Part shown: positions 51,001-63,821 of the stretch, one piece after another | Layout: each line of letters begins with the position of its first letter | Position numbering within the stretch: the stretch's first letter is position 1 | NCBI GenBank assembly: GCA_018697195.1 | Contig: CM031864.1 | Coordinates: forward strand, 17,064,934-17,128,933 | DNA from: Certhia americana | Lineage: Eukaryota; Chordata; Aves; Passeriformes; Certhiidae | Direction of reading: 5' to 3' | Length of the DNA: 64,000 nt | The notes under the pieces: model-generated | Database searches by the model: none | Told to the model about the DNA's origin: nothing | The model's input: the letters and a program-made list of their open reading frames with translations, nothing else | Position numbers and translations under genes: made by a program

Positions 51001-54000
51001 ACAGTCCCACTGTTGCTCTGCCTTAGTGAGCTGAGGGTTAACTCTACCTCTGTTACACTGATGGAAACAAGGAGGAAATACAGTCTTCTCTCTAATGCTA
51101 ATCTAAGAGAAAGTATACATAAAAAAGAGTAACTAAAGCCTAGAGTTTTGGGGCAGGGATGTGGCGGCTTTTAGAGATTTGCAAGTTTTTGATTTTTATT
51201 TGTAACATCACCCGTAGGGGTTTGTTTCTTTTTTTGCCAAACAACAAGAATAAAGGAACCAGAGTTTTAAAAGCTAGAGTTCAAAAACATAAATACCTGT
51301 AGCTTCTTCTGGGTTTAGAGTAGTAAATTCTTGTGTTCATGCTTACTTGCAGATAAGTGGGCACAGTTTTACTTGTATGGAAAGCTAAGTGTTAGATTAA
51401 ATTCTCACATCAGTGACAACTTCAAAAAAAAATATAAATGCTACAAGTATAAAAGATATGACAAGAAAGGCATTTCAAACAAAGTCAGCTTCCCATCTTA
51501 TTAATTCTGGGAGCTGACTCTCCTCTTTATCACCTTTTTTTAAACTACTGATGCCAAAATAGGGAATACTAGCAGTGTACCAAAAAAAAGAAAAAGCAAC
51601 CCCTAAATTTTTCTTAAATGATGATCAGTGAAATAGTATACTGTTCAAAAAATAGTGTGCAATATCATGCTTTCCTAAAATGCTCTTTTCACTTGAGGAA
51701 TTTAGTCTTGCTAAAACAGAAGGCCAATAAGAAACAAGTGAATTTTTACTCATAGAAGATGTATAAGAGAAGAAATTCAGCAATATCTAAGACCTCAACA
51801 GTAACAGCAGTGGAAAAATGAAATTACAATTGCCTAGAAGCAGCATAGGAGAGTGGAAAATATAGCCTTGTGCACTGATTTAAATAAAAGCTTGCATGCA
51901 TGTTGTTAGATCATATTGGAAGCGACATTGTGTTAAGATGTTTCAGCCATTGAAGTTGTACTGATGTAAGCTCAGGCAGGATTTGGCCCCGCCTATCACA
52001 TTTATTATACATGTGCTGCTCACTCTCTTGTTTTGCTCCAGTCTGACCCATTGGCTGTCCCTGCTGGCTGGGATGCTGACTTCATCCTTGACCCTGGCTT
52101 TCTTCCACACCCTGATTCTCCTGTGGCTGCACATTACTGCTCTCACTGCTTTAGCAATCTATTTTTTACTGTAATTTCATCCTCACTGAAGTCTCCCATT
52201 AAGAAACCTGATTATTTCAAGCTATCATTGAAGCTGTTTGCTTTCCTAATTTGAAATACTTGTATTTTGACCTTAATGCTTCTCAGTATAAGCACCCTGC
52301 AGAAACATTAAAATTAATCCTCTAAAGGCCAATTTTAATGTAAAATTATGTCAGTTTTCATCTTCAGCTATCCCTACCAGCTCTTCATTGATTGCAGCAT
52401 CTGTTAAAAAATGTCTCTCCTTGTTTTCCTCTATGGATTTTCTCCAGACTACCTTTTCATCTAAGGCAGGACTTTTCATTCCACCCCTCCTTAGGAAGTA
52501 ACTTTCATCAGAGCTGTGTGGATACCAAATGCTATCAAGAAAAATGTTACACACAGCTCTGTTTGCATTGTATATATGCAAATGCAGATAAAGTCAGCAG
52601 AGAATAAGGTCCCATTGGTCAGCACTATGCAAGAGTGCACTGGGATAAACAGACCATCTACAACACAGAATACCCCTAACTATGCCCAAAGGATGCATTT
52701 TAGATAAAAAACAAGAGGAAATTGAGTTTTCCGAGTTGAGAGGGAATGGTTAGGACATAAAGCCTGTGGCTATAAGAATATTGAATATAATAGGGATCAG
52801 AAAGGCTGAGAGGATCTGCCTTTCTTCTGGCATGAGAGGCAGCGTTCATAGTGGGGGAAGCATTACAGTGGCCTTATTTCCTTTCCCTTACTCAAATCTC
52901 TGAAGGAAAACACCCTGCTAAGCTGTGTTTCCACAACAGCTTCTCCGTCCTTGCTAGAAGAACAAACATGAAGACTTCAGCTCTCCCCAGCCACTCCAAA
53001 TGAATGCTGTAGTGAATTTCCACCTTCCCATTTAGCACCACTGTCTCCAGTCTGTTCTGCCCCTTGTTAGAGTTTTACCAGCATTGTTTACAAAACTGCT
53101 TCTGCTAGCTTTAAATATCTTTTTCTCATTCCTTCCATCCAACCCTTTCTTTTATTGCTTTCCCATTTGTTTTCAAAATTCATATAATACCTGTTTCTGA
53201 GTGACTCCTTGTACTTTGATACAAATTTCAGTTAACAGAAGGTAAAAGAGAGAGTATGAGAGATTTCTGTGACAGAGAGCAATGTCTGAGAATGCCATGG
53301 ACTTGCATAAAGGTCAGTTTGCTACCACACTTGAATCAGAACCAGGGACATTTCAACATCCCATGTTTGTTGAACACATGCATTAGTCACTAGGTACAAC
53401 TCCTGTGGAAATATGAAATACAAAATATGAACAGCAACCATTGCATCCCTCATGTCCCTTTCAGGGAATGCTAGTAGAAAATCTGTCTTTAATTAGGCAA
53501 AATATCTGTAGTACTACCTATTATACTTGTGAATTAAATTAATTTTCAGTTTTTTTCTTAACATTAGATATTTTAGAAATGCCAATTGGACAACATTATT
53601 TCCATTTTCACAGGTGTTTTGGGCTTGCTGCTTTCTTGAATAGTGACATAATTTTTGATCAATTTAACACATATTTCCATATTTTGTAGCTGTAATAGGA
53701 AGCAGTTTCATAATGACCACACATATTTCTGTGGCTGTACCATATGGTCCTGTGGCTTGCATACCACAGAGTGAGGAAGAGAAATGAAATCAGAATGCAG
53801 TCACCAAAAGTCTCCCTGGGAAGCTCATGTGTGGCAAAACCCACTACTTGGAGCCCACTCACACTAAATTACAGCACTAAAATATTTCCTCACTGAGGAT
53901 ATGAAAGGGATCCACAAACTCCAGAAACAGTGTTGTGTAGGAGGAATTTTGGAATAGCTAATGTCCTATATGCCTCCCCACAAAAAAAAAAAAAAAAACA

Positions 54001-55761
54001 AAAACATATTACAGCAGAAAGTAAGCAACCAGCTACAGGCAAGGCAGTGTCACATAAAAAAATATTCTAGGTTGAGTTTCTATGCTTAAAGGAACATTAG
54101 AAGGTAGAGGCACTTGAGGGGTCAAAAAAGTTCATTTTTAAGTGAGTGTCCTGTCTATTCCAGATGCAGTCATATGTGATATTTGGTCCATTGCCTCACC
54201 TGCCTGCAGAGGGCTTGTCTGAGACACCTGAACATGCAACTTGCTAACAAGGAGAACATGGCTCCCACTTATTTGCCAGAGGTCACAACAGACCAGAAAC
54301 ATGGTGTGCTTTTCCATGCAGGGAGGAGGAGAAGAAGCAGAACTGCCTTTCCACATGGTCACATCCCTGCCTTCCCTGAGCCTCTCAGAGCTTGAGAAAA
54401 GCCTCCTGCTGTACCCTGACACAGAGCTGTGCCTGTCACATGGGGCAGAAGCCACAGTAAACTTCAATGTGTTCCTCTGCCAGCCCACAAAAGTTACCAC
54501 CTTATTCGGGCATTAGAAAAGTCACCTCATTGTAGTTTTTCATATAATAACAATGAAGCTAGTTTTCATTTCATCACCTGTAGCTGAGAGTAACAAAAAC
54601 AAAAGGAAAAAATAAAAACCCCCAGACAATTGTCTTTAAAAATAAATGAATCAGTCAAGTCGCAGCAAACTACTGACAAGAGAATTCATCCTTGGAATTT
54701 AATACAGAACAAGCTCCACAGTGCACTAGTACAGACTTTAAATAAAGCCTTTCCATAGAATGTTATTCTCTCAGTGAAAGGGAAAAAAATCCAAAGCAAA
54801 AAAAACAAAACAAAGGGCTCTATATTCAAATTCAGTACTACTGTTATTCCTACAGTAGCTTGCAAGTACTGCAGTAGCATTGGAGGCAGCTGATTTGGAA
54901 ATATGACTACTTTCAGTATGAGAGACTGCAAGAAATTAATAATTTTTCTCAGATTTTTCAAAAAAAATTGAAATAGCAACAGGAAAAACTTACAAGCATA
55001 TCCCAGTCCAGAGCAAGGAATTATTCTGATTTACTGCTGGGCTGCGAGAGCCTAAAAATTAGGTTGCTTAGTTGCCCAGACTAGGATACGTAGTGTCCAA
55101 TTTAAATTTCTGTATTTGATTCCTTTAGCCAAAGGACCTGGGAGTCTGAACCAGGAGCACACGTGGTTATGTGCAAAGAGAGCTGCCAGGCTGGAAACAC
55201 CTGGGTTAAAAACCTACCTGCTCCAGAAGGCTTCCATGGAGAGTCTCTGCTGTATATCTTTGCACTGGAGGAAAGAAGTGAAGGAGAACCGAGATGAGTG
55301 GGGAATTTCTTAGTAAAATCTACCTATAATAATCTAGGCATAATATAATCTTGGAGTGCTGGGAGGGACCTCCAGTGTGGGCAGGACCTCACCAGCCAGG
55401 ACCTGAGCAGGGCAGGGAGGAGACAGCCCCCACACCCCTCTGTCACCTCCCTGGGCACAGGGACAGCCCAGGACATCAGCCCACAACCAAGCAGGGCTGG
55501 AGGGAGCACGAGAACAGCACTGCTACACCACCACCAAAACCCTAGTCAGTGAGCCCAGGCTGGGCTGAAATAGGGAGGTGGGCAGGGCAGGAAGAGGCCC
55601 CAGGTGGGGATGACCAGGCCCATCATTACTGTATGGACTTTTTTCTTTTTAATTAAACTCCAGAAATGGAAGCTACAGAGTATACAGTATTCATTCATCT
55701 TCAAAAATTAATGCAATGAATACTTTAGGTGTAGTGTTTTCAGGTCTTATTCAATGTTATT

Positions 55762-55784
55762 AAAAAAAAAAAAAAAAAAAAAAA
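55762..55784. repeat. Poly(A) tract, A23
   Basis: Uninterrupted run of A. No recognisable retroposon body upstream. Confidence 0.95.
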
Positions 55785-58700
55785 GAAGTGGTTACACAAA
55801 CTAGCATGAAAAGTGGGTGGGTTTTTTAGGAATTTTCTCATTCAAAACACATGGTCACGCGTTAAATGGCAGGAATTAATGTACATTATTAAGTTTTGCT
55901 CTGACCATAATTAGATCCACAAGGACTATGCAGAGTTTAAAATTTTCAGAACGTGCTTTGCCTCCGTGGTTGGGTTATCCAAACTAGGATCCTTCAGGTA
56001 GCAGCCTGCCCATTTACACACAGTCACAAACACACTTACCTACCTGGCACACAACCCAGTTCAGTGCCTTCAAGGTTACACTGTGTTTGAAATTATGTAT
56101 ACACTTAAGTGCTTAGTTGCATGAAGCCCAGCATAGTGGCTCACAGGCCCTTATTTCACATGCAAAAATTGGCTCAAGAACAGTCATGTCTACAGTTACA
56201 GGCTCATTTCTTAGTCTTGGTAAGTTTGAGATGCTGAGAGATTTCCACAAGATGTGCTCCCAGAGAAGCACTAAATTAAACTCAGTCCATTCACAATCAG
56301 CAATGTCAAAATTCAAGCCAGCAACTTTTCCTGCAAAACATCTTCAGGTCTCTGCACCAGCCCTGCAGCCTGGATGTTCGCCTCTATGGTTCATTTACAG
56401 CAGTTTTGTTGTGCTGGATTTCAGAGGTTCTGTGGGTGAGATTAAAACTCTGCTTGGGTTACAGCACACGGTATCCTCGTGGGCTGCTCTGCAATGTTCA
56501 GCAGGTATTTTACATCTGGACTCTCACTAGGATGGGTACCTGAAGGGAACATTAATTGCTGGTCACCATTAATTGATGGTTTAAAGAGCAGGTGGTTTCA
56601 GGCTGGATTGTGCTGCCACACACAGAGGTAACCCTTGGTCTGCACCTCTGCCCAGAGGAAGCATTTTCCCTACCTGCTTCTCCCTGGCATTCCTTGTAGT
56701 CTTCCTTAGGCACCTTATTTTATTCAAAATTGTTTCAGTGTGTATGATTTTAAAAAGGTACTAAATTTCTCTGCCTTTCATAGGCATTTCTTGGAACTTA
56801 GTGATGAGGACAGGTTTTGTCCATTTTCCAGAAAGTGCCTCTGTCAAGGAGAAATGCATAAAGGGAACAGTATTTCATCTGGATAACCCAATGTTTCCAT
56901 TAGAATCACATAACGCCTAATTATGTACTCCATAAATCTTCATATTTTGTTATGAAGCTCATAATAACAAAGTCTGATAAATAGATTCTCTCCCCTGGCC
57001 ACTACCAATTGAGTAGAAAAAATACTTATTTATGAAGCTTTATTAATAAAATCTGAATAATTCAAACAGCTTCTTCAGTGAAGAAACAGCATATTCCTAT
57101 TTGCATATAAATGAAATGATGCTTTAGTGTCAGAGGGAAGAATTAAATAATATGAATTTTTACAGTGCAGTCCTGACAGCCTCATAAATATTATGGTCAT
57201 AAGTTGCAGTTTCCTAAAAATCTCATTTTATCTTTTATTACAAAAATAGGACCAAAGGGCCAAGTCCTACTCATTTTACATGTGTGAGTATTCCCAATGA
57301 CAACACAATCATTCAGTAAGTGAGGTTACCACATTCAGTAGCCTTATGTCAGCTACTGGAGCAAAAAACACAGTGTTATCTACATATCTACTGGGAGACT
57401 GAGAGAATCTCTTATTTAACCATGAGGAAAATCTTGTGTGCTGATAAAATATAAAGAACAACAAAGAAAACTATAGCTCTATATTCAAAGAGACAATATA
57501 CAACACAAGGAAAGGGAAAGCACACAGCTAATACACATAAGATGCCACATTTGCACTTTTTTACATGGGTACCAGTTTGGCCAAGCCAAATATTCCTGTT
57601 ACGTGCAAGCAATCACAAAAGCTGCTGCAATTATAAGAACACCTAAACTACTTGATATGGACTGTTGCTGCTGAGGAAAGCTTTGATTTTATCGGTTTCT
57701 TTGAAAGGTTGAAAAATCTCTGAAGCACAACCCCAGACCAGCTATAGAGAGAGCTGAACTGGATGAAGCACATTTTTCTGGAAGTCAAATAAAAATGAGG
57801 AAGTCAAAAAAAACATGACACTACTTAAGAAACTTCTCAGAGAGGTGTTGTGCAGTCTCAGCAGCTGAGACAAGAAGTGGGTGCCTCTGTAACCTGTCAC
57901 TGATATTTTTATAGCCACAGTGCTGTGCAAGTGGAACAAAATAGACAAATACATAAAGCTTAACTTGGTGTGGTAAGAGGAAAATAATTACTTATAGACA
58001 TTTTGGAGAGTTAAAAAAATATAGAAATTTATTTACAAAATCTAAAGGAGACTATGTGAGTATATAGTCTGGTCTGTAAATTATGGGCAAGTATATTCAA
58101 CCCTGAACTAAGCCTACTCAAACAGGCTTAAACACAACAGTACTCAAACACAACACAGCCTGTGTTTGGCTAGCCTGTGTTTTCCAGGGAGGCATTGGGT
58201 CTCAATGTGAAGACACACAAAGCCAAGTAATCAATGACAGCCCTTAACTATTCCAAGGAATACTTATTGTCAGTACTGAACACTTTTATTTTGCTTGATT
58301 GCTACTATGCATTCTTCCTTCTTATTTCAGTCTGGTAAATTAAAATGTCCCTTATATTCAACATTCTTTTAGTGAATATTCATATACAGTTATCAACTCA
58401 CCTTTCAATCTTTTTGATTCAGTGGGTAAGGTTTTTAGTTCTTCAATTACATGGCATTTTCTCTGACTCTTGATCATTCTGTAGATCTTCTCTATACTCA
58501 CTTTGGTTTTGCAGTATCCATCTTGCAATGTGAGCATCAGAACTGTGCACACCATGGCCCAGCCACCCTCAGCACTTTGCATATACAGGTAAAATTGTTA
58601 CCATTAACAGCTGTGCTCTAAGTCAAGGTTTGCACAAACCCTTTCTGCTACAGCAAACTCATCAGCTTACTCAGCTTGGCCTTTTTAAACTTTTCCATTG

Positions 58701-59351
58701 TGTAGGAGAGCCTACATTCCTTATTAGATATATATCAATAGATTTTATTAAAACATACTTTGTTTGAATGAGACACAGTTTATAAAAGGTTGAGAATTCC
58801 TCTGTATTTTTGCCTGAAGTAATTTTTATATCTATTTTTAAATGCCTTTAAATAGGCTGTAGAGGCTGTTACTGTGGTATGTTTTCTGACACCACAACAA
58901 TTCTTGATATTTCAGATATAGCTGATCAGAAAATGCTGGCAGACACACTCACTGACACATCTGAGGGCATTATTCTAGGGCTGCACTCATTTGCATGTGA
59001 GAGCAAAGCTGGCAATCTCAGTTTTCCTGGTTAAGAAATGGAAATGGAAAACGAAAAACAGAAAAAAAGGACTTTAGTCCCATGGTTTTCAAATCAATCT
59101 CTTCATGTTAGTGCAAGACTCATGAGTCCTGAATAACTGAATTTGACAGTATTCCTAAAGGGCACAATAGCATGAAGACATGTGTCTCAACCTGGTGCCA
59201 AAGACAGCAAACTTTTGCCATAGAATCATATTGCTAACAGAAAGAGTAATTAGAAGTAGGAAAGCACATGTCATTTAGGCTAATGAAAACAGAATAGTAT
59301 GTTTAACAGTCTACTGTCAATAAAATTGAATTTTGTGTAAATGTATATGTG

Positions 59352-59403
59352 TATATGTATACTTCTAATACATATACATATACTATATGTATACTTCTAA
59401 TAC
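59352..59403. repeat. 32-bp tandem duplication in TA-rich DNA
   Basis: TATATGTATACTTCTAATAC occurs at 59352-59371 and again at 59384-59403, 32 bp apart. The spacer contains the inverse ATACATATAC, so the block can also fold as a hairpin. Confidence 0.85.
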
Positions 59404-62319
59404 TGACAGGGCAATAACTGCTTTTATTTGCTCATTTCTAAGTAGTTTCTGCTTCTAAGTTTCGAATTTATGAACAGATTTTTTTGGCAGCAAGGGGATG
59501 TTAAGGATCTCCTGCCTCTGTTTGTGCTGGATTCAATTCATCAATTACCTTCCTGGATCTTGCTTACTGTTTTTCTAAGGCTGGAGGAGAGTACAAACAC
59601 AGGGATTTGTGTAATTGACCTAGGAAGTGGTTAATAGATGTGCTCTAGTGACAGCGCAGATTCCTTTAGGCCTGTCAGCAGACACAAGAAGTTTGATTCA
59701 GCTGCAGACTCTGGCAGCAGTGGATGCGATCACACAACAATGTTTGGATCCTTTCTTGGCAGGCTCCCAGATGTGGATTTTGGCAATTGCTTGTCAGCTG
59801 TAGGGGACATTCTGCATGGGCCTGGCTCATTGTTGGGCTTCTCATCCTTCACATCCAACCTAGAGATAAAACCACAAGAGGAGACAGTGCAGCAGTTTGG
59901 CTCACAGAGCATTAGATCTGCTGCTTTGTTTGTCATTTTTAGTTGATGCAATTTCTTCTCTTTCCTTCTGAGAAGTTCCTACCATGGTGCATGGCTGGAA
60001 CTGGACACTCAGTGTTGAATGAGAAGGTGGAGCCTTCTCTGCCCCACGAGTGAAGAAGAAGTTTCTGCTTATCCAAGCCAACAGCAAAGAAGGAGTGTCT
60101 CATGCTACAGCAAAGGCACAGCAGCTGTGCAGATGTGAAGCAGAAGCTACACCTTTAGTTTTTCTGCATTTGTTCAAAATAGAGCAAAAATAAGCTAGAA
60201 GTACTTAAACAAGTACTGAAGAAATAGTGTGGAAATGGTACATATAATCTATCTCCTGTGAAGATGAACATGGAGGAAAACATTGATGAAGAGGTAACTT
60301 TTAAGAAGATATGATGCATAAGTCATATCCAATTTGACTTAACTTCCTCCTTAAACAGAGGAGAAACAAGAAGGTAAAAGTCTTTTGCAAGACAAATGAA
60401 AGCAAGCATCAAGGCTGGAGTTTCTGGCATACTAAAAAAAGTAGGACAATAAATTAAGAAACAATATGAGATTATACTACAAGGCCAGTTATGCTCATGA
60501 GAACAAAAAAAAAATATAAATTTGACATGATAAAGGACCAGAATCACTGGAAGGATGGCATGAGAGAGTACAACATATTTGAATTAATACGAAAGAAGGA
60601 AATGGAGAGGAGCTAATGACAGATAAATGACTTGGGTCAAAATGAAAATAATTTTAGGTGTTGGAACCAAGATAAATTGAGACATTGCAGGGAAAGAAAT
60701 CACAGCTAGGCAGGGTATTGATAAGAAAATATAAAGAAAGCAGATTTCTCGCTGTGTGAAAATACAACTGAAGAGGTGGGGAGGAAGTTAGTATGGATAT
60801 GACTGACAGAGAAGTGCCAATAATGGGAGCTATAGAAATGGTGGTGGTTTGGTACTCCACATGAGGACAACTCCAAGGCAGGGAGGCCAAGGAAGTTGGA
60901 TGAAACTCTGACCTGGCCAGGAGGCAACAGAGCTAAGTATGCAACCTGTAAATAATCAGCAGCTGTTTTGCAAGTATTAACTGGCAAATATAATTCCTGG
61001 TTCAACAGGATTCAGAAATGGCTGTAGGTAAAATTGTCCCAAGAGGTTAATTTAGAATGATGTTGTTTGTCATTAGCATAAGGAAAAACCTGCACCCATG
61101 AACGCTTATGGTGCCCTTTGAACTTCTGTAAGATTACATGGATAAAACAAAGAACAGAATCTGGCCTACATTGTTTTATCATTATACGCCATTTAATTAA
61201 TGTTTGGTATAATCTGATTTTAAATACAGTCACTCTTTACTGAAATTATTGAGCTTGCATACTTCACTAAATCTCAAGTTGCTGCACTGACTTCTTGGAG
61301 CCCTAAACAGAAATTGCAAATGAGAACAACTGTTGGAAAAGAAAAACCCACACATCAAACCAAAACCTGCTAAAACCAACAAAGCAGCTCAGCAACTCAT
61401 TTCAGCACCCTCCTTCTAAAATATGTCATAGGAAGCACAACAAAAGTGGTGGAACCTTCTTCTGCATTTAACCATTTGTTAAGTACAGCTTGTCATAAGG
61501 TAAAGCCAAGCTGGAACATTGCCTTGGGAACTTTGGCAACCACAGACTTGGTTGTTATTTACCAAGGGCTGCAGTTACAGATCTCTAACCTGAATTATGT
61601 AATAAACAAGAGTATTTTGGTTCATATTCTAGTGAACAAGAGAGCTATGCGATATCAGGTGCAGCGGAACTACTCTTCAACAAAAGCAATATTCTTTTAT
61701 CTTTAAAAAGAGAAAGAACATTGACCGAAAATGGGTAATAGATAAGAAATGCTAAATTCTTTCATTTACAAACATGTAACTGCATTGGTTTCCATAAAAT
61801 CCAACTCTAAACATCAGCAAAACATTACAGTGAACAGTTCCAAGAGTTCCACTTCATTTCCTAGTCCCAGTCATTGCTGGTCAGCAGTTACAGTCCAGAC
61901 CAGAGCCAAGATGCAAATTTAATTTTGTATTGTGCGCGATCCTTTTTATTGTGTAATCGGGCAGTAAGGCAAAGCTGCAAGCCAAGCTGTTCTCCCGCTA
62001 TAATGATGCGGGTGGAGCCATTCCTTGGCCGCTGGGCCATTTGAATTTATAGCCAGCTGATGACAACAAGAACTTATTGGGAACTTGGGGCTGCACGATT
62101 TCGCAATGACCACACGCAGAGAAGGAATTCCAAGTGCAAACACCTTTACAGCGGCTCGCACAGGGCGGGCACGCCCCGGGGCCGCGCTCTGAGGGGCTCG
62201 GGCCGTTCCCGCGCCGGGCCCGCCCCGCCCCGCGCGCGCCGCTCCGCCGGGCCACCGCCCCCCCAGGCCGCCCACTGCAGCGCGCTGCCACCGCCCGCGC
62301 CAGCCATTGGCCGGGCCAG

Positions 62320-62403
62320 CGTGCTTCCGCCGAGGCCCGTTGGCGGCGGCGCGCGGGCGCCAAAGGCGGCAGAAGCAAAGCGCGGCGCGCCGCCGTTGTC
62401 CTC
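62320..62403 (+). other. Putative CDC7 non-coding exon 1 (5' end not defined)
   Basis: CCTC|GTGAGT at 62403/62404 is a consensus splice donor on the plus strand, just downstream of the CCAAT and E2F-like elements. The 5' limit is arbitrary. If right, the rest of the window up to 64000 is intron 1 or later sequence of this gene. Confidence 0.4.
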
Positions 62404-62442
62404 GTGAGTGCCCGATTCGCGCGCCCGCGACCGCCCGCGCGA

Positions 62443-62464
62443 CCCCCCCCCCCCCCCCCCCCCC
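62443..62464. repeat. Poly(C) tract, C22
   Basis: Uninterrupted run of 22 C, 33 bp past the putative splice donor. The length is uncertain, since such runs are error-prone in sequencing. Confidence 0.9.
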
Positions 62465-62494
62465 GCCCCTTTCCTCTCCCTCAGCCTCACTCGT

Positions 62495-62775
62495 GCCAAC
62501 CAACCCAACCCGGCCCAACCCAACCCAAAACCCAACCCGAGCCTCGGCCCCACACCAACCCACCAAAAAACGGCCCTGCCCAACCCAACCGGCGTCCCGG
62601 CCCAACCCAACCCAACCCGGCCCAACCCAACCCATCCCTGCCCGTGCCCACCCAACCCCACCCGGCCCAACCCAACCCAAAAACCCGGCCCTGCCCAACC
62701 CAACCCAACCCCGGCCCGTACCAACCCACCCCGGCCCTACCCGTCCCGTCCCTGCCCAACCCAACCCAACCCCGG
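62495..62775. repeat. CCCAA-type pentanucleotide array, G-quadruplex-prone on the minus strand
   Basis: Degenerate array of CCCAACCCAACCCGGC-like units with scattered interruptions. The minus strand repeats GGGTTGGGTTGGG. It accounts for the long Pro/Thr/Asn-rich and Gly/Trp-rich ORFs in this stretch, which are not genes. Confidence 0.9.
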
Positions 62776-63821
62776 GCCCGCTCCGCCCCGCTCACGCTCC
62801 GCGTCGCTGGGGGGCCCCCTCCGCGCACCCGTACCCCCCTCAGGGCCCCATCCCCGCTGTGGCCTCTCCCCTACCCGCCGGAGTGGGAGCTGAGCGCGGC
62901 TCCAGGCGGAGAGCCGAAGGGCCCTGGCCTGCACCCCGCTGCGCGCTGCGGCCGCCCTTAGCCACGGGCCGATGTGGAAGACCGCGGCTTGCGCTTGGCC
63001 CGGTGCCTCGCTGGCGGGAGTGTCCCTAAAGCCAGTTTACTGAGAGCTGCGCGTGTTGCGCTTCTGTGTGGCGCTGGTGACCCGCCGTTGCGACGGGTTT
63101 GATGTGTGAGGCTCTGTCGCAGACGGATGTTCTCTATCAGGTCGTTAGGCTTGCGTCCTTGTGCTGCTGGCAGGCCGTGCTCCCACGTGTGGACAGGCTA
63201 ACCTGCCTCCTCATCACTAGCAGGGGAGCGGCTACCTTTACAAATACAACCTCCCTAAATCGCCCTCCCGTAGTTTTCCAATCCGTCGCCAGCAAAGCTT
63301 CCGCAAAAAACCGCGGCTCAAAAGACGAACCCTCTTGTTCCCTGTAAATGTTACACAAGGTAGACAGAATTAAAAAGCTCAGATTCTTATGGGGACAAAA
63401 TGTAATTTCTAGCTTCCCATGCTGCGACAGATGAATCCTTCCATCCAGAAGTTTTTCAGAATTTGTTTCCCCCGTGTGGAAAAATCATCCAGAACTTTGA
63501 AAGGTTGGCGAAGTAACACGAAGGAAAGTTGCTAGATGGAACCAGTTTTTGAGTAACTGATAGCTCACACTTATCACTGATTGCTCTGCCTGGGAGTCCC
63601 TGCCCCGTTTGCCTCCTGAAAAGATTATCAGGGTTTTTGTTTTGATTGGTACTCAAAAAAAAAAAGAGGCCATTACTACCGTTCCAGTGTCTAGTAGGGT
63701 TTTTCCACTATTGTGAAAAGAATTTTAAAATAATCATGTACTATTTTTCTTGTTGTGGGAGTGGCAGTGAATAATTAATGTATGTTTATTGAATTATCTA
63801 GGAGGGAGAGATCTCCTGGTT

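Larger units (their letters stand above)
40400..62100. other. Intergenic region between HFM1 and the second CpG island, no gene recognised
   Basis: About 22 kb of mostly AT-rich DNA with a CR1 relic, microsatellites and GC-richer patches near 42.42-42.72, 50.74-51.02 and 55.34-55.63 kb. No chain of exons, no conserved domain and no RNA gene was recognised. ORFs reach 137 codons at most and look random in composition. Enhancers or lncRNAs cannot be excluded. Confidence 0.6.
62140..63010. promoter_or_regulatory. Strong CpG island, probable CDC7 promoter
   Basis: Very CpG-dense. It has GC boxes (GGGCGGG at about 62164, CCCGCCCCGCCCC at about 62219), an inverted CCAAT box (ATTGG 62306-62310) and an E2F-like GGCGCCAAA at 62356-62364, facing a TTGGCGG at 62340-62346. 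In vertebrates CDC7, an S-phase kinase gene, lies divergently upstream of HFM1; the E2F and CCAAT content suits a cell-cycle gene. The gene assignment is inference from synteny, since no CDC7 coding sequence is visible. Confidence 0.55.

Noticed and set aside
50609..51010. 133-codon minus-strand ORF as a gene
   Set aside because: No family recognised, no splice partners, and other frames are also open in the same GC-rich patch.
56117..56530. 137-codon plus-strand ORF as a gene
   Set aside because: No domain, no promoter context and composition like chance translation; left unannotated.
59638..59946. 102-codon plus-strand ORF
   Set aside because: Several frames are open on both strands over the same bases, and no family was recognised.
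62060..63029. Long overlapping ORFs of 110-275 codons on both strands
   Set aside because: They come from the CpG island, C22 tract and CCCAA array, with Pro/Thr/Asn or Gly/Trp repeats and no domain. GC-rich DNA has few stop codons.
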